In this document: one piece after another, positions 18,061-26,691 of the stretch
Layout: each line of letters begins with the position of its first letter
How positions within the stretch are numbered: position 1 is the first letter of the stretch
NCBI GenBank assembly: GCA_965661355.1
Contig: CBFIDI010000007.1
Coordinates: forward strand, 1-41,585
Source: CAMCFD01 sp965661355
GTDB lineage: Bacteria; Pseudomonadota; Alphaproteobacteria; Rickettsiales; UBA1997
Reading direction: 5' to 3'
Length of the DNA: 41,585 nt
Made by a program: the position numbers and the translations under genes
The notes under the pieces: generated by a model
Told to the model about the DNA's origin: nothing
The model's input: only the letters and a program-made list of their open reading frames with translations
Databases searched by the model: none

Positions 18061-18852
18061 ATGTCACAATTAAAAAAAATACCACTTTCTGTTTTTATAA
18101 TAGCTAAAAATGAAGAAGACAGAATTGCCAACGCCATCGAACCACTTACAGAAATATCTGATGAAATTTTATTAATCGACTCAGGAAGCACCGACAAAAC
18201 CTGTCAAATAGCCGAAAAAAAGAATGCCAAAGTTATTTTCAATAAATGGCAAGGATACGGACCTCAAAAAATATTTGGCGAAAAAAACTGCAAAAATAAA
18301 TGGATTTTAAACATAGATGCCGACGAAGTTCTTTCGCAGAAGTGCGTTCAAGAAATTTACGAATTATTTCAAAACGGTAAAATTGACAATTTCCAAGCCT
18401 ATAAAATAAAAATTGTAAATAAATTCCGCTTCGAAAAAAAGCCAAAAAAATTAGCCTATTATTACAACCAAATAAGACTTTATAATAAAGATTACGGCGG
18501 CTTTAAAAATAGCTCAATTCACGATTCAGTGCAAATGAGAAGCGCAAAGCAGAAAATTGGCAATATAAAAAATATCATCCACCATCAGTCTTTCAGATCT
18601 TTTTCTCATTGGCTAGATAAAATAAATTCTTATTCTTCAATGCAGGCAACAGATTTTATGGCAAAAAACAAGAAGCCTAGTAATTTAAAGATATTTCTTT
18701 CTCCGATTCTAGCGTTTTTTAAAGCTTATTTTATTAGAAGATATTTCATTTACGGACTTAACGGCGTCATATACAGTAAAATTTTCGCCTTTTCCAGATT
18801 TGCCAAAATGATAAAGATCAGAGAAGCTTATGAGGCAAAAAATTATAAATAA
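18061..18852 (+). CDS. Glycosyltransferase family 2, WaaE/KdtX-like
   Basis: A 263-residue GT-A fold enzyme. The nucleotide-sugar binding start SVFIIAKNEEDRI (about 10-22), the LLIDSGSTDKT strand-turn (37-47) and the metal-binding Asp-Ala-Asp (86-88, in NIDADEVLS) are all present. The C-terminal half, with NSSIHDSV, IIHHQSFRS and HWLDKINSYSSM, matches LPS-core beta-1,4-glucosyltransferase-type (WaaE/KdtX) proteins, which act at the cytoplasmic face of the inner membrane. A hydrophobic segment near residues 210-225 may be a membrane-associated helix. The exact sugar and acceptor cannot be told. It is convergent with queA. With lpxD, it supports an LPS- or glycoconjugate-producing cell. Confidence 0.83.
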   Translation: MSQLKKIPLSVFIIAKNEEDRIANAIEPLTEISDEILLIDSGSTDKTCQIAEKKNAKVIFNKWQGYGPQKIFGEKNCKNKWILNIDADEVLSQKCVQEIYELFQNGKIDNFQAYKIKIVNKFRFEKKPKKLAYYYNQIRLYNKDYGGFKNSSIHDSVQMRSAKQKIGNIKNIIHHQSFRSFSHWLDKINSYSSMQATDFMAKNKKPSNLKIFLSPILAFFKAYFIRRYFIYGLNGVIYSKIFAFSRFAKMIKIREAYEAKNYK

Positions 18853-18900
18853 TAGTAAATATTAAAACGAGTCAAACTAAAAAACTTATTTTTACCAAAC

Positions 18901-19962
18901 TTAACATTTAGAGAAATCTAAAAAAGATGAATCTCCGTAAGAAAAGAAGCGATATTTATTTTTTATACCGTGGTTATAAACATTATATGCGTTTTCTTTG
19001 CCAATTAAAGCACAAACCAACATAAATAAGGTTGATTTTGGTAAGTGAAAATTAGTTATTATACCATCAATAGATTTTACTTCGTAACCCGGATAGATAA
19101 AAATATCAGTCTTTGCTTTTTTAACGCAAAATTTACCATTTTCGTCAATTGCCGACTCTAAAACTCTTAAAGATGTAGTGCCAACCGCAATAATTCTTTT
19201 ATTATTTTGCTTAGCCCTATTTAACTCGTCACAAACATTTTGTGATATTTCAAAAGATTCTTCATGCATTTTATGCTTTGATATATCGTCATTACGCACT
19301 GGCAAAAAAGTTCCGGCGCCCACATTTAAAGTTACAAAAAGCTGTTTAATGTTTTTTGTTTTTAGTTTTTCAAAGACTTCTTCATTAAAATGTAGGCCCG
19401 CAGTTGGCGCAGCAACACCCGATCCACTTTTGGCATAAATTGTTTGATAATTTTCTTGATCCTCCTTTCCTGGCTCACCCTCTCTTTTAATATATGGCGG
19501 CAAAGGAATTTGACCATATTTTTCAAGATTTTCATCAAAGTTTCGCTTGTTAAAACGCAAAATACAAAAACCTTCGGGCAAAATTTTATCTATTTTTGCA
19601 TTAAAACCATCGTTAATAATAATTTCATCGTCAATTTTTAATTTCTTAGAACCTTTGCAAATTGCCCTCCAATATCTATATTCATTTGATAAATATTCTC
19701 CCTCTAAAATTTCTTGGTCAAGGTTGAACTCAACCCCCGAGTTACTTCTAACGATTTTTGCCACAAGTTTTGCCTTAATAACCTTAACATCATTAAACAC
19801 CAAAACATCTTCTTCTTGCAAAAAATCAACAATATTGTTAAAATAAGTATCGGTAATTGCGCCATTTTGATAAACTAATAATTTTGACTCCGACCTATTT
19901 TTCATTGGCGTCTGAGCAATTAATTCTGGTGGCAATTGAAAATAAAATTCACTTAATAACAT
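18901..19962 (-). CDS. queA: tRNA preQ1(34) S-adenosylmethionine ribosyltransferase-isomerase QueA
   Basis: QueA transfers the ribosyl part of SAM to preQ1 at tRNA position 34, forming epoxyqueuosine. The frame is open to 20049, but the family N-terminus MLLSEFYFQLPPELIAQTP begins at the ATG at 19962, giving 353 residues, the usual length. Conserved elements include RSESKLLV, the PPYIKR region, SGSGVAAPTAGLHF, GAGTFLPVR and the C-terminal TNFHLPKSTLFMLV. Its start codon shares bases with the divergent ubiE start in one CATG. Queuosine modification needs preQ1 import or a pathway not seen here. It is convergent with the glycosyltransferase gene. Confidence 0.94.
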   Translation of the reverse strand: MLLSEFYFQLPPELIAQTPMKNRSESKLLVYQNGAITDTYFNNIVDFLQEEDVLVFNDVKVIKAKLVAKIVRSNSGVEFNLDQEILEGEYLSNEYRYWRAICKGSKKLKIDDEIIINDGFNAKIDKILPEGFCILRFNKRNFDENLEKYGQIPLPPYIKREGEPGKEDQENYQTIYAKSGSGVAAPTAGLHFNEEVFEKLKTKNIKQLFVTLNVGAGTFLPVRNDDISKHKMHEESFEISQNVCDELNRAKQNNKRIIAVGTTSLRVLESAIDENGKFCVKKAKTDIFIYPGYEVKSIDGIITNFHLPKSTLFMLVCALIGKENAYNVYNHGIKNKYRFFSYGDSSFLDFSKC

Positions 19963-20722
19963 GTCTGAAAAAACTGATTTTGGTTTTAAAAAAGTTGATA
20001 AAAATATAAAATCAAAACTTGTTGGCAACATATTTTCATCTGTCGCCAAAAAATACGATCTAATGAACGATTTAATGAGTGGCGGATCTCATAGAATATG
20101 GAAAAATAAAATGATCGAAGAAATAAAATTCAAAGATCACAATACCCCTTGCAAAATAATAGATGTCGCCGGCGGAACCGCAGACATATCTTTCAGAGCC
20201 TTACAAAAAGCAAAGATGCAAAATATAAATACACAAATTGATGTTGTCGATATTAACCAAGAAATGCTTAATGTTGGTAAAGCAAGAGCAATCGACAAAA
20301 ATCTTTTCAACAAATTAAATTTTAGCACACAAGATGGAGAAAATCTAGCGTTTAATGATGAAACTTTTGATTTTTATACGATAGCATTTGGCATCAGAAA
20401 CTTTACCAATATAGAAAAAGGGCTATCGGAGGCGCACCGAGTACTAAAAAAAGGCGGCAAATTTATATGTCTAGAATTTTCTAAAGTCAATAACGAGTTT
20501 TTACAAAAATTCTACGATTTATATTCCTTTAATATCGTTCCAAAAATAGGGAAATATGTTCTTAATGACGAAGATTCTTATCAATATTTAGTCGAAAGTA
20601 TAAGAAAGTTTCCAAACCAAGAGAATTTCAAAAAAATGATACAAAATGCTAATTTTTCAGATGTTACTTATAAAAGCCTAACTTTTGGAACTGTAGCAAT
20701 TCATGTTGGTTATAAATCTTAA
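19961..20722 (+). CDS. ubiE: Demethylmenaquinone/ubiquinone C-methyltransferase UbiE
   Basis: UbiE methylates the quinone ring carbon with SAM during ubiquinone (or menaquinone) synthesis at the inner membrane. The 253 residues match family length. The N-terminus (TDFGFKKVDK, then VFSSVAKKYDLMNDLMSGG) is the UbiE signature, SAM motif I is DVAGGTADIS at 68-77, and AFGIRNFTNIEKGLSEAHRVLKKGGKF is the second signature. The ATG at 19961 is fixed by this N-terminal match. Because it abuts queA head to head with no spacer, its promoter must lie inside the queA coding sequence, or the mRNA has little or no leader. Confidence 0.95.
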   Translation: MSEKTDFGFKKVDKNIKSKLVGNIFSSVAKKYDLMNDLMSGGSHRIWKNKMIEEIKFKDHNTPCKIIDVAGGTADISFRALQKAKMQNINTQIDVVDINQEMLNVGKARAIDKNLFNKLNFSTQDGENLAFNDETFDFYTIAFGIRNFTNIEKGLSEAHRVLKKGGKFICLEFSKVNNEFLQKFYDLYSFNIVPKIGKYVLNDEDSYQYLVESIRKFPNQENFKKMIQNANFSDVTYKSLTFGTVAIHVGYKS

Positions 20723-20771
20723 AACCGTATTAAAAAATCGTAAAGTTAGGTTATTTATATAGTTAGATAAT

Positions 20772-20800
20772 TAGGTTTAATGAAAACCTAGGTCATTTTT
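20772..20800 (+). terminator. Possible weak terminator hairpin after ubiE
   Basis: taggttt (20772-20778) and aaaccta (20784-20790) form a 7-base stem with a 5-base loop, and ggtcattttt follows. The stem is short and AT-rich and the T run starts several bases away, so this is only a candidate in the convergent gap between ubiE and the prepilin gene. Confidence 0.25.
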
Positions 20801-20887
20801 GAATATGAATTGCTTAGCTTTGAGCAACATTCAAAATAGTCAATTTAAATCTTAAAGCAAGTGAGATATATTTTATTGCAATAATAT

Positions 20888-21610
20888 TTAAGAATTTATA
20901 TCAACCTGATAAGACAAAGCGCATACTTTACCACCGGAAGTAGTGTCGTAAGTAGCCCCTGCATTGTTACAGTCCGGTAGAACACCCCTTATTTTACCAG
21001 TATTAGCAACGCCATCATCAAACTTAGAATCAATTGATAAAGCATCTGTTGGCGTTATTGCTCCCGACGCGTAAGAGTCATTGCCAGAATTTACTAAGTC
21101 ATGGGCTTCACCTCCAGTGATAGCGCTAGTTAAAACAACTACATTTTGCTCAGAAGTTGTGTTATAATCAAAATCCCATCCTGAAGATTTTATCTTTGAT
21201 GCTGGCAAAAAAGCACCAAAAGTTGTAACTCCAGTAGTTAGCTCAAGAGGGCTTAAGCTTCCGCCAGCAAGAACACCGGAATCTAGTATTGCAGCAAAAT
21301 TCATCTGATACCAGGCATTTCTTCCCTCTGGAATTGTGCCATTATTATATTCTATTTTACCATCTCCGTCTCCACCTACAGAGTCGCCTAAAGCAATATT
21401 GTAATCACCTGGCAAAGCGTCAAACTGATTATAGAATGAATTTACGGCAATTGACCAATTTCTAGCCTCGGTAATAACCGATCTAAGTTCAGAACTTTTA
21501 ATTAAACTAGCCCCTCCAGTAACGCCAGCAACAAGCAAACCAATAATGATAAGAACTATTGAAAGTTCAATTAGTGAAAATGCGGATCTCTTTCTTCTTT
21601 TATGTGACAT
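20888..21610 (-). CDS. Prepilin-like protein with N-terminal class III signal
   Basis: A 240-residue protein beginning with a short basic leader and then AFSLIELSIVLIIIGLLVAG, the type IV pilin/pseudopilin N-terminal helix. Cleavage is expected between Ala10 and Phe11; the +5 Glu is Glu15. The -1 residue is Ala rather than the usual Gly. The mature part continues with ELRSVITEARNW, an alpha-helical spine, and then a Gly/Ser/Thr/Asp-rich globular C-terminal domain with two Cys (DCNNAG and KVCALS) that could form a disulfide loop. It could be a pseudopilin or a standalone pilin-like surface protein. No assembly ATPase or secretin genes are nearby; a prepilin-peptidase-like gene lies 2 kb away. 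Confidence 0.85.
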   Translation of the reverse strand: MSHKRRKRSAFSLIELSIVLIIIGLLVAGVTGGASLIKSSELRSVITEARNWSIAVNSFYNQFDALPGDYNIALGDSVGGDGDGKIEYNNGTIPEGRNAWYQMNFAAILDSGVLAGGSLSPLELTTGVTTFGAFLPASKIKSSGWDFDYNTTSEQNVVVLTSAITGGEAHDLVNSGNDSYASGAITPTDALSIDSKFDDGVANTGKIRGVLPDCNNAGATYDTTSGGKVCALSYQVDINS

Positions 21611-21687
21611 TTGTCTTAATTATTATGCAATATTAAACCAATATATTAATTAGCTTATACTAACTTATTTTTATTATCAAGAATATT

Positions 21688-22152
21688 TTAAATAAACTCT
21701 ACCTTTATTATTTCATAGTCAAATACACCGCCCGGTGTTCTAACCTCGACATCATCACCTTTTTGCTTGCCAATTAAAGCCTTAGCAACAGGAGACGAGT
21801 CAGATATCAAGCCATTATCAATATCAGCTTCAAATTCGCTGACAATTTTATAAGATAGTTTTCTGTCAGAATTTAAGTCCTCTAAAAATACCGTTGCCCC
21901 AAATTTTATTTTATCGCCACTTAAAGATGATATGTCAATAATTTCGGCGCGAGAAACTCTATCTTCGTAATCAGAAATTTGCGCCTCGATAAATCCCTGC
22001 TTATCTTTCGCCGAATGATATTCTGCGTTTTCTTTTAAATCGCCAAGCTCTCTGGCCTCGGCAATTGCCTTTATAATATTTGGCCTTTCTTCATTTTTAA
22101 GATAAAAAAGCTCTTTTCTGAGCCTTTCTAAGCCTTCACTCGTAATTTTCAT
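21688..22152 (-). CDS. greA: Transcription elongation factor GreA
   Basis: GreA enters the RNA polymerase secondary channel and stimulates cleavage of backtracked transcripts. The 154 residues hold the N-terminal coiled-coil finger with the tip acidic pair Asp38 and Glu41 in GDLKENAEYHSAKDKQ, and the C-terminal FKBP-like domain with SPVAKALIGKQKGDDVEVRTPGG. The start (MKITSEGLERL) is a few residues shorter than the E. coli protein, as in many alphaproteobacteria. It lies downstream of ahcY on the same strand, separated by 132 bases that include an inverted repeat. Confidence 0.96.
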   Translation of the reverse strand: MKITSEGLERLRKELFYLKNEERPNIIKAIAEARELGDLKENAEYHSAKDKQGFIEAQISDYEDRVSRAEIIDISSLSGDKIKFGATVFLEDLNSDRKLSYKIVSEFEADIDNGLISDSSPVAKALIGKQKGDDVEVRTPGGVFDYEIIKVEFI

Positions 22153-22196
22153 AACTTAAAAAGTTTAAATCAAATATAAAATGTTTTTATTTTTTC

Positions 22197-22264
22197 AGTT
22201 TGCAATATCTGAATCATTAAGCGTAATTTAATCTCTTAATTGATTAAGCAAAAATATGCAAACT
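22197..22264. repeat. Inverted repeat between ahcY and greA
   Basis: agtttgca (22197-22204) and tgcaaact (22257-22264) are exact inverted copies enclosing 52 bases, which hold a smaller ttaatc/gattaa pair. Neither side ends in a T run, so it is not a standard intrinsic terminator. It could be an mRNA structure between the two genes. Confidence 0.35.
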
Positions 22265-22284
22265 AAGAAAATCTTTATACGAAA

Positions 22285-23571
22285 TTAATATCTGTAAGCA
22301 TCGTCTTTAAACGGGCCATTTACATCAGTGTTAATATATTCAGCCTGCTCTTTGGTAAGAGTGGCCAGTTTGGCGCCTAATTTACCAAGGTGCAACATGG
22401 CAACCTTTTCGTCTAAAGCTTTTGGCAGCAAATAAACTTGGTTGTCATAATTTTTATGATTTTGCCAAATTTCAATTTGCGCCATAACTTGATTGGTAAA
22501 GCTTGCCGACATAACAAACGCACTGTGGCCAGTTGCACAACCTAAATTCAACAATCTTCCTTCAGCTAAAAGAATTATTCTTTTACCATCCGGAAATGTA
22601 ATTTGATCAACTTGTGGCTTGATATTATCCCAATTTAAGTTTCTTAAACCTTCAACCTCAATTTCATTGTCAAAATGACCGATATTACCGACGATTGCAC
22701 AATCTTTCATTTTTCTCATATGATCAACCGTAATAACATCTTTATTACCAGTGGTTGTGATAAAAATATCAGCATTTTCAACTCTGTCATCAAGCGGAGC
22801 AACTTCATATCCACCCATTGCCGCTTGTAAAGCGCAAATTGGATCAATTTCAGATACCACAACTCTGGCCCCTTGGCTTTTAAAAGCCTCGGCACAACCT
22901 TTTCCAACATTGCCAAAACCAGCTACAACAACCATTTTACCAGCTATCATAACATCTGTTGCACGCTTAATTCCGTCAATTACACTTTCTTTACAGCCAT
23001 ATAAATTATCAAATTTAGATTTAGTAACAGCGTCGTTAACATTAATTGCCGGAACTTTTAACCTTCCTTCTTTCGCCATTTTATAAAGCCTAGCGACGCC
23101 AGTTGTTGTTTCTTCAGACAAGCCTTTAACATCTTTCAATAACTCTGGATATTCATCATGCATAATCTTTGTTAAATCTCCACCATCATCAAGAATCATA
23201 TTTGGCCTCCACCCTTCTTTGCCTTCAATTGATTGCTTAATGCACCAAATATATTCCTCTTCCGTTTCACCCTTCCACGCAAAAACCGCAACACCCTCTT
23301 TCGCAACAGCCGCAGCCGCTGAGTCAACGGTTGAAAAAATATTGCAAGAACTCCACCTGACTTCAGCTCCCAAATGAATTAATGTTTCAATTAAAACCGC
23401 TGTTTCAACGGTCATATGCAAACAACCTACAATTCTGGCACCGCTTAGCGGTTTCGAATCTTTATATTCGTCACGAAGAGATATTAAGCCAGGCATTTCT
23501 TTTTCCGCCAATTTAATTTCTTTTCTTCCTAAAGTCGCAAGGTTAATATCTTTTACTTTATAATCGGACAT
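22285..23571 (-). CDS. ahcY: Adenosylhomocysteinase (S-adenosylhomocysteine hydrolase)
   Basis: AhcY splits S-adenosylhomocysteine, the product of SAM-dependent methylations, into adenosine and homocysteine using bound NAD. The 428 residues include the substrate-binding CLHMTVETAVLIETL start, the NVNDAVTKSKFDN segment, the Rossmann motif VVVAGFGNVGKGCAEA, NIGHFDNEI, and the C-terminal K-x-D-x-Y-R-Y (here PFKDDAYRY) that contacts NAD across the dimer. Clearing this inhibitor fits the SAM users in the window (QueA, UbiE). It lies 16 bases after the prepilin-peptidase-like gene and is probably cotranscribed with it. No SAH riboswitch is recognisable upstream. Confidence 0.97.
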   Translation of the reverse strand: MSDYKVKDINLATLGRKEIKLAEKEMPGLISLRDEYKDSKPLSGARIVGCLHMTVETAVLIETLIHLGAEVRWSSCNIFSTVDSAAAAVAKEGVAVFAWKGETEEEYIWCIKQSIEGKEGWRPNMILDDGGDLTKIMHDEYPELLKDVKGLSEETTTGVARLYKMAKEGRLKVPAINVNDAVTKSKFDNLYGCKESVIDGIKRATDVMIAGKMVVVAGFGNVGKGCAEAFKSQGARVVVSEIDPICALQAAMGGYEVAPLDDRVENADIFITTTGNKDVITVDHMRKMKDCAIVGNIGHFDNEIEVEGLRNLNWDNIKPQVDQITFPDGKRIILLAEGRLLNLGCATGHSAFVMSASFTNQVMAQIEIWQNHKNYDNQVYLLPKALDEKVAMLHLGKLGAKLATLTKEQAEYINTDVNGPFKDDAYRY

Positions 23572-23587
23572 AATTTGTTTTTTATTT

Positions 23588-24331
23588 TTAAATTAGAGTA
23601 AGCCACAAAAATGGCAAGACCACACAAAAACCATAACCAAAGCTTTTTCTCTTTTTTACAGCATCAAAAATTATGATAACACAGAAACTTATAATTACAA
23701 TTAAATAATATAATAAAAAATCAAGAGGCTGAAAGAATGTAGAGGCGATTAAAATGAACTTCATAAAATCGTAAGAATGCTGCTCTTTCGCTATTATTGA
23801 ATCGGATATTTTATTAAAGATATAATGAAAAATTGCACAAGCGACAACGCCATAAGACAAGCTAAATATTAGATTTATTATTGACTGGTCTTGCAAAACT
23901 CTATATGCAACGGCAATTATTGATAAAAATATCAAAGCCTGATCCGGAAATATTCTATTTTTAAAACTCGTGACAATTAAAATCAAGCTAATACAACTTA
24001 GTAAAGCATGAATTATGAAATTTTCAGAAAATCCAAACTTTGAATAACATAGAACAAATAAAATGGTACAAAAAGATTCTATAAAAAGATGAGAGCGCGG
24101 AATTTTTATACCACATTTAGAGCATTTTCCAAATGTTACAAGCCAATTAATAAGAGGAATTAATTCGCGAGTTCTAAGAACTTTTTCGCATTTAGGGCAT
24201 CTTGATTTTGGACCGAAATATCTGCCAAAACATGATTCTTGCTTAGGTAACCTGTAAGCGAATAATGTTGAGTAAGAGCCGAAAATTGCTCCGAAAATTG
24301 CCGAAATTAAAATCCCAATAATATATTCCAT
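23588..24331 (-). CDS. Prepilin-peptidase-like membrane protein, catalytic Asp apparently missing
   Basis: A 247-residue polytopic membrane protein of the A24 prepilin-peptidase family. The N-terminal part is well preserved: GSYSTLFAYRLP, then a zinc-binding/methylase-type loop with CPKC (45-48), RELIPLINWL and CSKCG (70-73), then IPRSHLFIESF. The membrane half is rewritten. Where active enzymes have an Asp about seven residues before a Pro-Asp pair, this protein has Ser122 (TSFKNRIFPD). The second catalytic region, normally GxGDxK, reads HSYDFMK, keeping only Asp188. The enzyme may be inactive, altered in specificity, or retain only a methylase or structural role. It precedes ahcY by 16 bases. 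Confidence 0.78.
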   Translation of the reverse strand: MEYIIGILISAIFGAIFGSYSTLFAYRLPKQESCFGRYFGPKSRCPKCEKVLRTRELIPLINWLVTFGKCSKCGIKIPRSHLFIESFCTILFVLCYSKFGFSENFIIHALLSCISLILIVTSFKNRIFPDQALIFLSIIAVAYRVLQDQSIINLIFSLSYGVVACAIFHYIFNKISDSIIAKEQHSYDFMKFILIASTFFQPLDFLLYYLIVIISFCVIIIFDAVKKRKSFGYGFCVVLPFLWLTLI

Positions 24332-24655
24332 AATTTTTTATTTATTCACTATAAAATTAATTTTTAACAATGACCTTGCCAATAAGAAGCCATTGAATAT
24401 TGATTTTAATTAATCGAACTAAATTCGCAACCAAATTAATGAAAATTTTGGAAGATTGTTAAGAGGCAGTTTCAAATATTTTTTATGATAATATTATTCA
24501 ACAATTATGTCATATTTATAAGCCTTGAATAAAAAATATAGATATTACGAATAGGGCAAGCAAATTGTCTCTTAAAAAAAATCGGTCAATTGTTAATTAA
24601 AATTTACTTAACAATACAAAAAAGGCAACTTTTTAACACTTTAAGAAATTGATCT
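24332..24655. other. 324-base non-coding gap
   Basis: AT-rich gap between the minus-strand cytochrome c gene and the prepilin-peptidase-like gene. A short stem aaaaag/cttttt with a 4-base loop lies near 24619 and could terminate the prs-cytochrome transcript weakly. It also presumably holds the promoter for the downstream genes. No ORF or RNA gene is recognised. Confidence 0.4.
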
Positions 24656-25180
24656 CTAGCGTTTGCTTTCTAAATATTTAATAACATTAGCTCTGTCTTC
24701 ACCTTTTCTAAGGCCAGAAAAACCCATTTTAGTACCAAGAACATAGTCTCTTGGTTTTTTCAGAAATTTATTCAACGCTTCAATATTCCATTTTCCACCC
24801 TTTTCTTTCATAGCCTTAGAATATGTAAATCCCGAAGCCACTCCTTTCTTTTTACCAACAACACCAAATAAATTAGGACCAATTTTATGGCCCAAGCCTT
24901 TTTCAATATTATGGCAACTTGCACATTTTCTGAATATCTTTTTACCTTCACTAGCATCGGCCTTTTTCATCAAAACAGCGATATCAACTTCTTTTTTTTC
25001 TTTTTTTATCACCTTTCCACTTTTAGAAAATTCAACCCTGTAACCTCTTTTAATCATTTCTTTAGGATTATATAAAAGCTCGGCACTAAAAACCGAAAAT
25101 AATATTAACGCCAAAACTGAAAGCCCTGAAAAAAATGGCAATTTAAATTTTTCTATTAAACCCTTTAACTTATCTTGCAT
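24656..25180 (-). CDS. Membrane-anchored cytochrome c, CycM/c552 type
   Basis: A 174-residue class I c-type cytochrome. One hydrophobic helix (about 15-36) without a cleavage site anchors it to the inner membrane. A Lys/Glu-rich linker follows, then the haem domain with CASCH (Cys86, Cys89, His90), the KIGPNLFGVVG element and the distal Met152 in GTKMGFSGL. This is the layout of alphaproteobacterial CycM, which carries electrons from the bc1 complex to cytochrome c oxidase, so aerobic respiration is implied. The gene starts 2 bases after the prs stop, so the two are probably cotranscribed. Confidence 0.92.
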   Translation of the reverse strand: MQDKLKGLIEKFKLPFFSGLSVLALILFSVFSAELLYNPKEMIKRGYRVEFSKSGKVIKKEKKEVDIAVLMKKADASEGKKIFRKCASCHNIEKGLGHKIGPNLFGVVGKKKGVASGFTYSKAMKEKGGKWNIEALNKFLKKPRDYVLGTKMGFSGLRKGEDRANVIKYLESKR

Positions 25181-25182
25181 AA

Positions 25183-26118
25183 CTATTCTCTAAATAAAAT
25201 GGATAAAGATTTTTCTTCGGTAATATTATTAATTGCCGTAGCAATAAGGCCTGACATGTCAATAAACCTGATATTTTTAACTAACAAAGACTCTTTGCTT
25301 GGCTCTATTGAATTTGTGACAACCAGCTCTTTTAAGTCAGATTTGGCAATTTTTTGATAAGCCTTACCCGACAAAACACCATGGGTAATATAAGCACAAA
25401 CTGAGTTTGCACCTTTATTCAAAAGCGCCGAAGCTGCATTGCAAAGCGTTCCGCCAGAATCAACGATATCGTCAACAATAATACAATTTTTACCTTCAAC
25501 TTCGCCAATAATATTCATAACTTCACTTACCCCAGCTTTTGGCCTTCTTTTGTCAACAATTGCTAAATCTGTCCCTATTCTTTTTGCAACATCTCTGGCT
25601 CTGACTAAGCCACCAACATCAGGTGAAATTATAGTTAAATTTTCGGTTTTGAATTTTTCTTTTATATCGCTAGCAAAAACTGGTGAAGCATATAAATTAT
25701 CAACCGGAATGTCAAAAAAACCCTGAATTTGCGAAGCATGTAAGTCAAGCGTTAGAACCCTGTCGGCGCCAGCTGAGGTTATTAAATTTGCAACTAGCTT
25801 CGCAGAAATAGGAGCTCGTGGCGAAGATTTTCTATCTTGCCTTGCGTAACCAAAATAAGGTATTACCGCTGTAATTCTCTTGGCCGAAGCCCTTCTTAAG
25901 GCGTCAATGGTAATTAATAGCTCCATTAAATGGTTATTAGCAGGACTTGAAGTAGACTGAACCACAAAAACATCTTGCCCGCGCACATTATCTTTTATTT
26001 CAACCATAACTTCATGGTCAGCGAAATATTTAATATCAGCGTCAATTAATTCATAGCCCAAATGCTTTGCAATTGCCTTTGAGATAGTTAAGTTGCTATT
26101 ACAAGCTATGATTTTCAT
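25183..26118 (-). CDS. prs: Ribose-phosphate pyrophosphokinase (PRPP synthetase)
   Basis: Prs makes 5-phosphoribosyl diphosphate from ribose 5-phosphate and ATP for nucleotide, histidine and tryptophan synthesis. The 311 residues show the N-terminal CNSNLTISKAIAKHL, the FADHEVMVEIKDNVRGQDVF allosteric region, the catalytic flexible loop ARQDRKSSPRAPISAK, the metal-binding LTLDLHASQ, and the PRPP loop VDDIVDSGGT at 215-224. It is divergent from hemJ across 83 bases and leads a two-gene unit with the cytochrome c. Confidence 0.97.
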   Translation of the reverse strand: MKIIACNSNLTISKAIAKHLGYELIDADIKYFADHEVMVEIKDNVRGQDVFVVQSTSSPANNHLMELLITIDALRRASAKRITAVIPYFGYARQDRKSSPRAPISAKLVANLITSAGADRVLTLDLHASQIQGFFDIPVDNLYASPVFASDIKEKFKTENLTIISPDVGGLVRARDVAKRIGTDLAIVDKRRPKAGVSEVMNIIGEVEGKNCIIVDDIVDSGGTLCNAASALLNKGANSVCAYITHGVLSGKAYQKIAKSDLKELVVTNSIEPSKESLLVKNIRFIDMSGLIATAINNITEEKSLSILFRE

Positions 26119-26201
26119 GTTATTATTTTATCGGTTGAAATAAATTTAAAAAATTATTATACTAATATATTACAATATTAATCTTCGAATTTCAAGAAAA
26201 A

Positions 26202-26636
26202 ATGGAATATATTAATTTTTACGATATCGCTAAAGTTTTGCACATTATATCATTTGTCTCCTGGTTCGCTGGATTATTTTATTTACCGAGAATTTATGTT
26301 TATCACGCTTCTATCGATCCAAATTCTCAAACCAGTGAAATTTTCAAAATAATGGAAAAAAAACTATATTATTATATCATGACACCAGCAATGATTGCAA
26401 CTATTATCTTTGGCGTTTATATGGCATCAGTAATAAGCTTTAACTTCATATGGCTTCACGCCAAAATAACTCTTGTTATTTTTATTATTGGGTTCCATCA
26501 TGGGCTTGGAAAATGGAGAAAAAATTTCGCACAAAATAAAAATATCCATACCGAAAAATTCTATCGAATAATAAACGAAATTCCAACAATATTACTAATA
26601 CTAATAGTTATTTTGGTTATAATTAAACCATTTTAA
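26202..26636 (+). CDS. hemJ: Protoporphyrinogen IX oxidase HemJ
   Basis: HemJ oxidises protoporphyrinogen IX to protoporphyrin IX, the penultimate step of haem synthesis, in the inner membrane. The 144 residues have four predicted membrane helices, the conserved His14 in VLHIISFVSWFAGLFYLPR, KLYYYIMTPAM (about 54-64), and the conserved Lys88 in WLHAKIT, all family hallmarks. HemJ replaces HemG/HemY in many alphaproteobacteria, including Rickettsiales. Its product would supply haem for the adjacent cytochrome c. The ATG at 26202 fits the family N-terminus. Confidence 0.93.
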   Translation: MEYINFYDIAKVLHIISFVSWFAGLFYLPRIYVYHASIDPNSQTSEIFKIMEKKLYYYIMTPAMIATIIFGVYMASVISFNFIWLHAKITLVIFIIGFHHGLGKWRKNFAQNKNIHTEKFYRIINEIPTILLILIVILVIIKPF

Positions 26637-26691
26637 AAGCTATATTTTAAGTGTTAATTTTAAGGAAAATAAATATAAATGATGATAAATA

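Noticed and set aside
22197..22264. Intrinsic terminator after ahcY
   Set aside because: The inverted repeat has a 52-base loop and no T run on either strand, so it is listed only as a repeat.
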